Assembly (NCBI GenBank): GCA_044228435.1 | Contig: JBGAUW010000002.1 | Location: forward strand, 62,001-126,000 | Direction of reading: 5' to 3' | DNA length: 64,000 nt | From: Bog-950 sp044228435 | GTDB lineage: Bacteria; Bacteroidota; Bacteroidia; Chitinophagales; LD1 | Part shown: piece after piece, positions 51,455 to 59,562 of the stretch | Position numbering within the stretch: position 1 is the first letter of the stretch | Layout of the letters: the number at the start of each line of letters is the position of its first letter | The notes under the pieces: model-generated | What the model saw: the letters and a program-made list of their open reading frames with translations, nothing else | The model's database searches: none | What the model was told of the DNA's origin: nothing | Program-made: the position numbers and the translations under genes

Positions 51455-53119
51455 ATGAAAAAGGTAACCACGGTAATTGTATTGTTTTTTACCGTAGTAA
51501 TAGTAAGTGCGCAATATAATAAGCACATAGCCCCAAAAAGCTTTACAGCAGAAGCTTTAGCAATTAAGGTTAAAGAAACCCGTTTGCCTGCGTTTAACAG
51601 CATTGAAGCCGCCGAGTTGGATAGGGATGAAAGTAAAAATGGAAATCTGCCCCACTTTGCCCGCCATATTGCCTGTAACTTAAACCTTACGAACGGAACT
51701 TTTGCACTAAACGTATACCCTGAAAGCAAGCCTACCGGAATAATTGCGAATGCTCAAATTACATCAGCCACCGCCCAGGGCCTGGTAGTATTGTTTGATA
51801 CACTTTACTTACCCGAAGGAGCCACCCTACATGTTTTTTCGCCCGACAAGCAACAAGTGTTGGGCGCTTATACACATGATAACACCCCAACACCCACGCC
51901 GTTTAATGCCGGTATTATATATGGCGAAAGTTGCGTAGTAGAATACTACGAACCTATGGAGCAATTGGGGAAAGGCATAGTGCAAATCAAACAAATTGGC
52001 CATGCCTACCGTTGGTTAGATAAGCTTAAAGCTGGTAAAGTTGCCGACCCCTCTGACCCATGCGAAGTAGACGTTGCTTGCAGCGAAGGAAACCCCTGGG
52101 CTAACCAGGCACGCGCAGTAGCCCGCATAGTGGTAGTAGACAATTTTGGCGGAGGTTTTTGTACCGGCACGCTGGTTAATAATACGGCACAGAATTGCCT
52201 GCCGTATTTTTTAAGCGCACAGCACTGTAGCGAGGGCGTAACTACAGCACAGTTTAATCAATGGATATTTTATTTTAATTACCAGGCCCTAAGTTGTAAC
52301 GATACATCGGGGCGCGAAGACCAGGTGATAAACGGGTGCACAAAAATTGCTGATAGCAATGATAACGGTGGCGATGATGGGTCGGATTTTTTGTTGCTGA
52401 AGCTTAAAAGCCTGCCACCAGCTGGCTACAATGTATTTTACGCAGGTTGGAACAATGACACTTTTGCCGCCCCGGCAAACGGCGTTGCCATACACCACCC
52501 TAACGGCGACATTAAAAAAATATCGAGCTACACAGGCCCTGCCACCTCAGTAAGTTGGGGGGGTAACGTTCAAAACACGCACTGGGATGTGCAATGGGTG
52601 CAAACGGCAAACGGCCATGGCGTTACGGAGCCGGGCTCATCGGGGGCGCCGTTATTTGATAATGCAGGTTTAATTACGGGCACTTTAACCGGTGGCTTTT
52701 CGTATTGCAGCACCCCCAATGAAACAGACCAGTTTGGCAAATTATCTTACCACTGGATAAAAAATGGAGCGGCCAATAACCGCCGCTTAAAGCCCTGGCT
52801 AGACCCTACTAATACAGGCGTTACAACTTTAGCGGGCACCAATGCGCCTTGCGGCAGTGTTTCGGTACAAGAGCCTACAGAAAAAGGAATGGTGTTTAAT
52901 GTAAGCCCCAATCCATCCAACGGCCGCTTTAATCTGCTATTTGAAAATGACGATGAAAAAATAATTCGCGTATTTAATTACCTGGGCCAAAACATTGCAC
53001 AGCAAAAAATTGACACAAAAACATACCAGCTCAACTTAGCCGGGGCTGTGCAAGGGGTTTATATTTTACAGGTTGAAACAAAAGTGGTAACAACAGCGCA
53101 AAAACTAATAGTAGAATAA
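51455..53119 (+). CDS. secreted trypsin-like serine protease (lysyl-endopeptidase-like) with T9SS type A tail
   Basis: The 554-residue secreted protease has a signal peptide (VTTVIVLFFTVVIVSAQ) and a ~200-residue pro-region. The S1-fold catalytic domain has a His257 motif (LSAQHCSEG), Asp311 in DDGSDFLLLKL, and Ser396 in EPGSSGAPLFD, with several Cys for disulphides. The triad context resembles Achromobacter lysyl endopeptidase (GSSGSP, TAHHC), so cleavage after Lys is likely but not proven. The last ~75 residues are a T9SS type A sorting domain (SPNPSNGRFNLLF, GVYILQVETK, TAQKLIVE). It converges on the REC-kinase gene with a 6-bp spacer. Confidence 0.93.
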   Translation: MKKVTTVIVLFFTVVIVSAQYNKHIAPKSFTAEALAIKVKETRLPAFNSIEAAELDRDESKNGNLPHFARHIACNLNLTNGTFALNVYPESKPTGIIANAQITSATAQGLVVLFDTLYLPEGATLHVFSPDKQQVLGAYTHDNTPTPTPFNAGIIYGESCVVEYYEPMEQLGKGIVQIKQIGHAYRWLDKLKAGKVADPSDPCEVDVACSEGNPWANQARAVARIVVVDNFGGGFCTGTLVNNTAQNCLPYFLSAQHCSEGVTTAQFNQWIFYFNYQALSCNDTSGREDQVINGCTKIADSNDNGGDDGSDFLLLKLKSLPPAGYNVFYAGWNNDTFAAPANGVAIHHPNGDIKKISSYTGPATSVSWGGNVQNTHWDVQWVQTANGHGVTEPGSSGAPLFDNAGLITGTLTGGFSYCSTPNETDQFGKLSYHWIKNGAANNRRLKPWLDPTNTGVTTLAGTNAPCGSVSVQEPTEKGMVFNVSPNPSNGRFNLLFENDDEKIIRVFNYLGQNIAQQKIDTKTYQLNLAGAVQGVYILQVETKVVTTAQKLIVE

Positions 53120-53125
53120 GCACTG

Positions 53126-54274
53126 TTAAGCAGGCAGTGTAAAATAAAAAGTGGCGCCTTCGCCAACTTTACCTTCTGCACTAACTGTGCCCCCATGCCG
53201 TTCTATAATCCTTTTTACCAGGTTTAAGCCTAAGCCGGTACCTTCAAATTCGCGGTTTACATGCAGGCGCTGAAAAGCCCCAAATAGCTTATGGTAATCT
53301 TTCATATCAAAACCGGCACCGTTATCTTTAATGTAATAAGTAACTTTTCCATCCAGTATACTACTTCCGATTAAAACAAAGGGCTTTTCGGCCTTAGCCG
53401 AATACTTTATAGCATTGCGCAGCAGGTTAACCACCACTTGCTCTAATAACGATGCATCGCCCCTAACCGACGGCAATTGATCTATTTTAACGGTAGCCTT
53501 GTGCGGAGCCGAAAACAAAATATCATCCCATACGCGACTGAACAAAGAATTCATATCCACTGTTGTAGGCTCCATTTTTTCGAGACCATGCTTGCTAAAG
53601 GCCAGCAAATCTTTTATGAGCGTATTCATACGCCAGCAGCTCTTTTCTATATGCCCGAACATGCCTTTTACATCGTCGTTAAAAGTATGCCCGTAGTCCT
53701 TTTGTATAATTTGGGTAAACCCTAAAATAGACCGTAATGGTCCATATAAATCATGCGAAACCGAATGAGAAAAAGATTCTAATGCACGATTGGCTTCGGT
53801 AAGTTCACGCGTTCTTGCTTCTATACGCTCTTCTAAATCGCTGTTTAGTTTTTTAAGCTCTAACTCCGCATTCAATTTTGCCTGTTTCTCTTTTGCTTCA
53901 GCCAGGGCGCGCTCAATTTTAGGTAACAGCGAATACAGTTTGCTTTTAAGTGCATAATCCACCACGCCTTGTTTAATCAAATCTACTGCCAACTCCTCAC
54001 CAATGGTGCCCGATACTATAATAAAAGGGATGTGAGGAACCAGCTTGCCAGCCACCTTAAAAGCGCTTACCCCATCAAAAAATGGCTGCGAAAAATCAGA
54101 CAGAATCAAATCCGGATTAAACTCATTAATAGCCTTTATAAACTCTTCTTCCGTTTCAACTACCTCTGTTATAAATCTCTTAGGTTCGGTATCCAGTTCG
54201 TGCAACAACAACCCTGCATCGGCGGGGCTATCTTCGTTTATAAGTATGCGTATTTTCTTTTCGCCAATAATCAT
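53126..54274 (-). CDS. REC-histidine kinase fusion protein
   Basis: The 382-residue cytoplasmic protein has a receiver domain first: acidic pair E14/D15, phospho-acceptor Asp60 in DLILSD, Ser/Thr in FIIVSGT, and Lys in YALKSK. A coiled coil follows (~126-160; KLNAELELKKLNSDLEERIE). The kinase core has the H-box FSHSVSHDLYGPLRSIL (His174), N-box VVNLLRNAIKYSA, G1 DNGAGFDM and G2 GTGLGLNLVKRIIERHGG. The order REC before HisKA and the HDLxGPL box are typical of bacteriophytochrome-like kinases that take input by phosphotransfer. It has no membrane segment. The nearest other kinase is at 47.1 kb. Confidence 0.93.
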   Translation of the reverse strand: MIIGEKKIRILINEDSPADAGLLLHELDTEPKRFITEVVETEEEFIKAINEFNPDLILSDFSQPFFDGVSAFKVAGKLVPHIPFIIVSGTIGEELAVDLIKQGVVDYALKSKLYSLLPKIERALAEAKEKQAKLNAELELKKLNSDLEERIEARTRELTEANRALESFSHSVSHDLYGPLRSILGFTQIIQKDYGHTFNDDVKGMFGHIEKSCWRMNTLIKDLLAFSKHGLEKMEPTTVDMNSLFSRVWDDILFSAPHKATVKIDQLPSVRGDASLLEQVVVNLLRNAIKYSAKAEKPFVLIGSSILDGKVTYYIKDNGAGFDMKDYHKLFGAFQRLHVNREFEGTGLGLNLVKRIIERHGGTVSAEGKVGEGATFYFTLPA

Positions 54275-54353
54275 GCTACAACGTTACATTACTTAAGCGG
54301 CTGCTTAAATCTAATTTACGAACAATATTGCTTTTAAGACTAAAGGTTGCATT

Positions 54354-54920
54354 TTACTTAGCAACAGCCCCATCCAATACCGCCTTAGCCTTTAATATGC
54401 TGCCTACCGCCAGCGCATCGCGTATTTCGCCACGCAATACCATTTGGTATACCTCTTCAAAGGGCAGTTTTTTAATGGTAAGGCGCTCGTCTTCTTCAGG
54501 CTCCTCTCCTACGTAGGTTAAGCCGCGGGCTATATAGGTGTACGATATCTCGTCGGTGGTAGAATTAGAAAGCTGCATTTCTAATATCATTTCAAACTGC
54601 TCTGCCTTTAAACCCACTTCTTCAATCAACTCGCGGCGGGCGGTATCTAAAGGCGAAGTGCCCTCGGGGCAGCCGCCCTCTACCACTTCCCACTCGTAGC
54701 TATTTTGCGGGTACCGGTATTGCCCAACTATCCAGGTATTATTGTTCTCATCTAAAGGTATAATGGCTACTGCATAGGTTTTAAAATGAACCACACCATA
54801 AATACCATCGTTACCGGCAGGGTTCTTTACCTTATCTTCTATTACTTTAATCCAGGGGTTTTCGTACTTCACCTCGCTCGACAACTTCACCCATGGATTT
54901 TCGGCTTCGTTCTTTTTCAT
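54354..54920 (-). CDS. Nudix hydrolase (ADP-sugar pyrophosphatase-like)
   Basis: The 188-residue protein is the last gene of a compact leftward operon (nth-CDF-methyltransferase-Nudix; gaps 4, 1 and 5 bp). The Nudix box reads GGCPEGTSPLDTARRELIEEVGL; the metal-binding REL-x-EE part is intact. The first Glu of the G-x5-E element is Thr here. Flanking WEVVEGG and IVGQYRYP are typical of ADP-ribose/ADP-sugar pyrophosphatases. Substrate is inferred. Confidence 0.9.
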   Translation of the reverse strand: MKKNEAENPWVKLSSEVKYENPWIKVIEDKVKNPAGNDGIYGVVHFKTYAVAIIPLDENNNTWIVGQYRYPQNSYEWEVVEGGCPEGTSPLDTARRELIEEVGLKAEQFEMILEMQLSNSTTDEISYTYIARGLTYVGEEPEEDERLTIKKLPFEEVYQMVLRGEIRDALAVGSILKAKAVLDGAVAK

Positions 54921-54925
54921 AGTAA

Positions 54926-55672
54926 CTATTTTACGCGGGCTACCACAAAAATAGAAGTACTAAGCATAGGCACGCCGGTAGTGTTATTTTTAAATACATT
55001 GTTTACTAAAAAGCGCTTCAGTTTACCCTCTTTAAGCACATCCATAGGGGCGGTTATGTACTTTGTTTCTAAAACCTCAAAACCGTTTTGTTCTAACAAA
55101 TTCACAATGCGGCCTTTGGTGTATATGCGTGCATTGGCAAAGCGCTCGTGTATAAACTTGGGTAGCCAGCTAAAAAAAGGCACGCGGTTCCAGGGCAACA
55201 GGGGCAGTTTAGCGCCGTGGGTTTCAAACACCCACCACTTATTGGGCACCGATATAGCACACAGGGCGCCGGGTTTTAACCAGCGGGTAAAGCGGGCAAC
55301 CGTTTTATCATCATTAAAGTGCTCTATTACTTCAAAACAAATTAGCCGGTCGAATTTCTCATTCAAATCTTCGTTCTCTATATCTTTTAAAATAACCTCG
55401 CAATTGGTTATTCCTTTTTCGGCTTTTACTTTATTAAACTCCGCTGTGTGGTCAAACACATCTACCCCCAGGCAGCTTTTCATTTCATCGCTCATTAGTA
55501 ACAAGGTAGCCCCGTTGCCGCAGCCTATCTCCAGCAGCTTTAAATCGTGATTACAGAAGCCGGGTATTTCTTTTACCAGCTCCACGCGCCGGGTAATTAT
55601 TTTATCGGTGCTATCGGCCGGGCGGCCTAAGTAATGCTCGCCCTCAAAAAGTGTTTCATCTACTCTTGTCAT
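54926..55672 (-). CDS. class I SAM-dependent methyltransferase
   Basis: The 248-residue protein has a Rossmann SAM-binding motif LLEIGCGNGATLLLMS, an acidic motif II region (LGVDVFDHTAEFNKV), and the post-II segment FDRLICFEVIEHFNDD with KPGALCAISVPN. The UbiG-like 'FEVIEHF' pattern fits small-molecule or sugar methylation. It ends with a basic/hydrophobic strand and has no transmembrane segment. The gene is embedded 5 bp before the Nudix gene and 1 bp after the CDF transporter gene. Confidence 0.9.
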   Translation of the reverse strand: MTRVDETLFEGEHYLGRPADSTDKIITRRVELVKEIPGFCNHDLKLLEIGCGNGATLLLMSDEMKSCLGVDVFDHTAEFNKVKAEKGITNCEVILKDIENEDLNEKFDRLICFEVIEHFNDDKTVARFTRWLKPGALCAISVPNKWWVFETHGAKLPLLPWNRVPFFSWLPKFIHERFANARIYTKGRIVNLLEQNGFEVLETKYITAPMDVLKEGKLKRFLVNNVFKNNTTGVPMLSTSIFVVARVK

Positions 55673-55673
55673 G

Positions 55674-56666
55674 TTATAAACCGTGCTTTTTATTTCGTAC
55701 TACGTTCTCTAAATTCCAATCTATTTTTTGCTCAAAAGCCTGCTGCCTTACGGGGCAATTAGTAAGCAGGCAAATCTTACAAGATTCTTTTATGCATGGG
55801 TCGCCATGTATGAAAAACTCTACCTGCGCCGCATGCTTCTCGTTTATAAGGGCTGCAATTTCGTCAATTTCGTTGTGCGCCTGCTCTAAAGTAAAATACC
55901 AGGGCAAAGTAGCGTGGCAATCTATGTGCAGCTTGTTGCCATATTGTATAATACGCAGGTTATGTATATCCATCCACTCTGCCTTACGGTGTGCCGAAAG
56001 GTGTCCAATAATTTCTTTAATAATTATCTCGTCGGCCTCGTCCATTATACCCGCAACCGATTTGCGCATTAGCTTAATACCTGTGTAAAATATAAGCAGC
56101 CCAAACAAAATAGCCACCACGTTATCTAAAAACACCCAACCGGTAAACATTATAAGCACCAGGCCTACCAAAATCCCAAAAGAGGAGTACGCATCAGAAA
56201 GCAAATGCTGCCCATCGGCTTTTAGGGTAAGCGACCCTTGCTGCTCACCTACCTTGCGCATGTAATAACCCATGCCAAAATTTATAAGACCCGAAACGGC
56301 AATAATAATAACACCCGTATCCAGGTGCTCTAACTTTAAAGGATGGAAAAGGGCAACTATCGATTTTACTATAATTACTAACCCCGCTATAGATATAAGC
56401 ATACCCTCAAACCCAGCTGATAAAAACTCTACTTTACCATGGCCGTAAGGATGGTCGGCATCTTTGGGTTTGGATGATAAATACAGGCTATACAAAGCAA
56501 AAGCGCCGGCTATTACATTAATAATACTTTCCAGCGCATCGGTGAGTATGGTATTAGAGTGAGTTAAAAAATAAGCGCCAAACTTAGCCAGCAGCAGCGC
56601 CAGCCCTACCACTACAGCCACCAGCTGTATGCGCAAAAGTTTTTTATCGTTTACCGGTTCATTCAT
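55674..56666 (-). CDS. cation diffusion facilitator (CDF) efflux transporter with Cys-rich tail
   Basis: The 330-residue protein has six hydrophobic helices. Metal-site motifs are in TM2 (HSNTILTDALESIINV) and TM5 (ADGQHLLSDAYSSFG), and a HPYGHGKVEF loop lies between TM2 and TM3. A cytoplasmic ferredoxin-like domain follows. CDF proteins export Zn, Fe, Co, Mn or Cd by proton exchange. The C-terminus has an unusual Cys motif, DPCIKESCKICLLTNCPVR (C-x4-C-x2-C-x4-C), which could be a metal sensor. I start at the ATG at 56666 (MNEPVND), which leaves a 4-bp gap after nth; an upstream start would overlap it. Confidence 0.92.
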   Translation of the reverse strand: MNEPVNDKKLLRIQLVAVVVGLALLLAKFGAYFLTHSNTILTDALESIINVIAGAFALYSLYLSSKPKDADHPYGHGKVEFLSAGFEGMLISIAGLVIIVKSIVALFHPLKLEHLDTGVIIIAVSGLINFGMGYYMRKVGEQQGSLTLKADGQHLLSDAYSSFGILVGLVLIMFTGWVFLDNVVAILFGLLIFYTGIKLMRKSVAGIMDEADEIIIKEIIGHLSAHRKAEWMDIHNLRIIQYGNKLHIDCHATLPWYFTLEQAHNEIDEIAALINEKHAAQVEFFIHGDPCIKESCKICLLTNCPVRQQAFEQKIDWNLENVVRNKKHGL

Positions 56667-56670
56667 GCAC

Positions 56671-57285
56671 TTATATTTTGCTGCAAATAGGGCAGGTTTC
56701 TCCGTTATGCCCGCGCGCAGGGCAATATTCGCGGCCAAAAAATATTATCTGCAGATGCAATTTATTCCAACGGCTTTCCGGAAACAAGCGCTTAGCATCC
56801 TTTTCGGTCTGCTCTACATTTTTACCATTGCTTAATTTCCAGCGGTGCATTAGGCGGTGTATGTGGGTATCTACCGGAAAAGCCGGTTGCTCAAATACCT
56901 GGCTCATTACCACTGATGCTGTTTTGTGCCCCACACCGGGCAAACTTTCCAGCTCTTCATAAGTACCCGGCACCTGGCCATTATGTTTCTCTAAAAGTAT
57001 TTCGCTTAGGCGGTGTATAGCCTTTGATTTTGCCGGAGCCAGCCCGCAGGGCCTTATTATATCTGCTATCTCCTCCACATCCAGCTTTACCATCTTTTTA
57101 GGCGTATCGGCCTTTTCGAACAAAAAGGGCGTGGTAAGGTTAACCCGCTTATCGGTACATTGCGCCGAAAGTAAAACCGATATAAGCATGGTGTAGGCAT
57201 CTTTATGGTCTAAAGGAATTTGAGGGTTGGGGTATAGCGACTCCAACTTTGCCATAATAAAATCTACCCTTTCCTTCTTTGTCAT
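56671..57285 (-). CDS. nth: endonuclease III (Nth) with variant Fe-S loop
   Basis: The base-excision repair glycosylase/AP lyase acts on oxidised pyrimidines. The helix-hairpin-helix is LPGVGHKTASVVM with Lys121, and the catalytic Asp139 is in FPVDTHIHRL. The iron-sulphur loop is C188-PARGHNGET-C198-PI-C201-SKI, which has only three Cys and ends three residues later. The usual Cx6Cx2Cx5C set is absent. It is the first gene of a four-gene leftward operon. Confidence 0.93.
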   Translation of the reverse strand: MTKKERVDFIMAKLESLYPNPQIPLDHKDAYTMLISVLLSAQCTDKRVNLTTPFLFEKADTPKKMVKLDVEEIADIIRPCGLAPAKSKAIHRLSEILLEKHNGQVPGTYEELESLPGVGHKTASVVMSQVFEQPAFPVDTHIHRLMHRWKLSNGKNVEQTEKDAKRLFPESRWNKLHLQIIFFGREYCPARGHNGETCPICSKI

Positions 57286-57299
57286 GTAGCGAAAATAAA

Positions 57300-57325
57300 A
57301 AGTCCCCGCAGGTGCAGGGACTTTC
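57300..57325. terminator. intrinsic terminator after the T9SS cargo gene
   Basis: AAAGTCCC and GGGACTTT form an 8-bp stem with a ~10-nt loop and an A-rich left flank (U-run in the leftward transcript). It lies between the cargo gene stop (57347) and the nth start (57285). Confidence 0.75.
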
Positions 57326-57346
57326 TACTTTGTCAATTAATTAACC

Positions 57347-58156
57347 TTATCTCATTTGTACCATCTGACGGCTATAAACCTCGCCGTTTATTACCAACTT
57401 CACAATAAATATTCCTGATAATGAGCCGGCGTTTTTAGCGTCGAAACTCAAATTATAACTTCCTGCCTTTTGGTTCCCTTCAAACATGTTCGAAACCAGC
57501 TTACCGCTAATATCATAAACATCTGCCTTTACTTTTGCATCTTCGGTAAGGTTATAGTAAACCGTAGCTGTTTGTATAAACGGGTTAGGGAAAACATTCA
57601 CCGTCATTTTATCGGCTGTTACCGCAGTTGCATTGGCTAATACGCTAACATTTGTATTGTTATCTACCTTTACCAAATCAGTTTCGCCACCGCTGCATGG
57701 GTAGTTGTAAACTTCCATATAGCTTGGGGTAGCGCCTACCAGCTTAAGGTTATCGCCATCTTTGGCAAAATAAAGTTCGCCACTTTTAAAGCACCAAACT
57801 TTGCCATCGGGGCGGGCAGCGCTTTTAATTTCCTTTTCGGCAAAGTGCAGTTTATTACCAACCAATACACCTTCAATACGCATATCGGCATACTCGCCAT
57901 TGGCATTAATAATAGTAGAGGTGCCGCTAATAATATCGCCCTCTTGCTTTAATTCAAATTCGTATTGAAACGATTCAATAAACGTTTTTTTGTCGGCGCT
58001 ATACTGGTTACGCTTGCCGCTCCATTTACCATTTAAATCAAGCTTGGCCACCTGTGCGGCATTTAAAATTTGAAGTTTGGTGGTAGGTTGTGTTGCATAC
58101 ACCATGTTGGCTGCAACCATTAAAACGGCAAGTAGTGTAACGGAAATACGTTTCAT
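57347..58156 (-). CDS. T9SS cargo with lipocalin-like β domain and type A tail
   Basis: The 269-residue secreted protein has a signal peptide (VTLLAVLMVAANMVYA). The body (25-190) looks like a small β-barrel (LNGKWSGKRNQYSADKKTF, YEFELKQEGDIISGTS, VGNKLHFAEKEI). The last ~80 residues are a T9SS type A sorting domain (NVFPNPFIQTATVYYNLTE, VYDISGKLV, GIFIVKLVINGEVYSRQMVQM). The protein is exported across the outer membrane by the T9SS; function is unknown. An intrinsic terminator follows. Confidence 0.9.
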   Translation of the reverse strand: MKRISVTLLAVLMVAANMVYATQPTTKLQILNAAQVAKLDLNGKWSGKRNQYSADKKTFIESFQYEFELKQEGDIISGTSTIINANGEYADMRIEGVLVGNKLHFAEKEIKSAARPDGKVWCFKSGELYFAKDGDNLKLVGATPSYMEVYNYPCSGGETDLVKVDNNTNVSVLANATAVTADKMTVNVFPNPFIQTATVYYNLTEDAKVKADVYDISGKLVSNMFEGNQKAGSYNLSFDAKNAGSLSGIFIVKLVINGEVYSRQMVQMR

Positions 58157-58377
58157 AAATTTAGGTTTTAGTTAAAGAATCAACTCTAAGATGCTTTTTA
58201 GAATAAAATTCCATACGGAAAGTAATAATTTTTAAAGCCACTTCAAAATCCATGTGTTAAAAAATACAATATTAACCGCAATAAACTTAAGGGGGCCGGG
58301 CCCACCCCATAAACTTAATTACCGTTTAAATATTGCATTATACGTTTATTGGCAGCGTGGGGTTAGGTAGTTTGTAT

Positions 58378-58416
58378 AAAAAAATTGCCCGTCTGTAAAC
58401 AGACGGGCAATTTTTT
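58378..58416. terminator. strong bidirectional intrinsic terminator
   Basis: An 11-bp GC-rich core (TTGCCCGTCTG / CAGACGGGCAA) around a TAAA loop is flanked by A7 on the left and T6 on the right. It ends the leftward SWIB gene (stop 58453). Confidence 0.93.
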
Positions 58417-58452
58417 AAGGTAGAAAACTTCTCTTCTACCGCAAAAAGAAAC

Positions 58453-58803
58453 TTACGATAAGTTGTTGTTGATGTGTTTAGCCATCTCAAACATGCTTAC
58501 GGTTTTCTTTCCGCCGAACACTTTCACAAGATTTGCATCTCCGTTAATGTTGCGTCTTTCTTTGGCATCCTGAAGTTTGTTCTTCTTGATGTATTCCCAA
58601 ACTTTCTTAGTCACTTCAGTACGTGGAAGTGGCTTAGCACCTACTACAGCTGCAAGAGCTGCGCTTGGTGTCATAGCTTTCATAAATGCAGCGTTAGGTT
58701 TACGCTTTGCTTTTGGAGCTGCTTTTTTAGCTGCTTTTTTTGGTGCTGCTGCTTTCTTAGCTGCAGGCTTCTTTGCTGGTGCTTTCGCTTTTTTGGTTGC
58801 CAT
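58453..58803 (-). CDS. SWIB/MDM2-domain DNA-associated protein with histone-H1-like tail
   Basis: The 116-residue protein has two parts. Residues 1-37 are a Lys/Ala/Pro tail (MATKKAKAPAKKPAAKKAAA...KAKRK), like eukaryotic linker-histone tails or bacterial Hc1 proteins. Residues 38-115 are a SWIB domain (AAFMKAMTPSAALAAVVGAKPLPRTEVTKKVWEYIKKNKLQD, INGDANLVKVFGGK). In Chlamydiae and some Bacteroidota, SWIB proteins are chromatin- or topology-associated. A strong terminator follows. The window's deoxynucleoside kinase has a similar basic tail. Confidence 0.93.
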   Translation of the reverse strand: MATKKAKAPAKKPAAKKAAAPKKAAKKAAPKAKRKPNAAFMKAMTPSAALAAVVGAKPLPRTEVTKKVWEYIKKNKLQDAKERRNINGDANLVKVFGGKKTVSMFEMAKHINNNLS

Positions 58804-58983
58804 AATTAATTTGGTTTAATAATGGAAAAGTAAGAACGAAAACCAGCCTGCAAAAAAATACCCACTATAAGTTATGCACACCAATTCGCACATTCCCCCT
58901 ATGAAAATCGAAAAAAATTGTACTCCGTTTACTCTCATACACCGTCTTACATAAAAAAATCTATATTCGCACAACAAATAACA

Positions 58984-59526
58984 ATGCAGCCGCGCGTTCT
59001 ACTCGACAGCAAAAAACTGGCCCTTACTATCACCCGCCTTTGTCATCAATTAATTGAACAGCATAAAGATTTTTCTAACTCAGCCATTATAGGTGTGCAG
59101 CCCCGAGGCGTTTTTTTAGCCGATAGAATACACCGTAAGCTGAATGAAATATTGAAGAAAAAGGATATTGATTACGGCAAGCTGGACATCACTTTTCATA
59201 GGGACGACATACGCCTGAAGGATAAACCTATTATAGCCGACGAAACCGATATTAACTTTTCGCTGGAAGGCAAAAACATCATTTTAATTGACGATGTATT
59301 GTACACCGGCAGAACAATACGCTCTGCACTCGATGCTATGCTTGCTTATGGCCGACCGGCAGATGTAGAGTTACTGGTGCTTATTGACCGCCGGTTGCAA
59401 AGGCACTTACCTATACAGGCAAAATACGTTGGAAAAGTAATTGATTCCATTGCTGCCGAGAAGGTAAAAGTAGAATGGAAAGAAACCGATGGCGCCGATA
59501 AGGTGTGGATAATAGAAGATATTTAG
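58984..59526 (+). CDS. pyrR: PyrR, pyr regulator / uracil phosphoribosyltransferase
   Basis: The 180-residue PRT-fold protein begins MQPRVLLDSKKLALTITRL. It has the PRPP-binding loop NIILIDDVLYTGRTIRSALDA and the IDRRLQRHLPIQAKYVGKVI segment, a PyrR signature. In Gram-positives PyrR attenuates the pyr operon by binding mRNA; in other bacteria only the UPRTase or a different regulatory role may apply. The ATG at 58984 gives the family N-terminus. TATATTCG at 58962 resembles a -7 element. pyrB follows after 36 bp. Confidence 0.93.
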   Translation: MQPRVLLDSKKLALTITRLCHQLIEQHKDFSNSAIIGVQPRGVFLADRIHRKLNEILKKKDIDYGKLDITFHRDDIRLKDKPIIADETDINFSLEGKNIILIDDVLYTGRTIRSALDAMLAYGRPADVELLVLIDRRLQRHLPIQAKYVGKVIDSIAAEKVKVEWKETDGADKVWIIEDI

Positions 59527-59562
59527 CGAACAGGTTACCCCTATAAACGACAACAAAATTAA

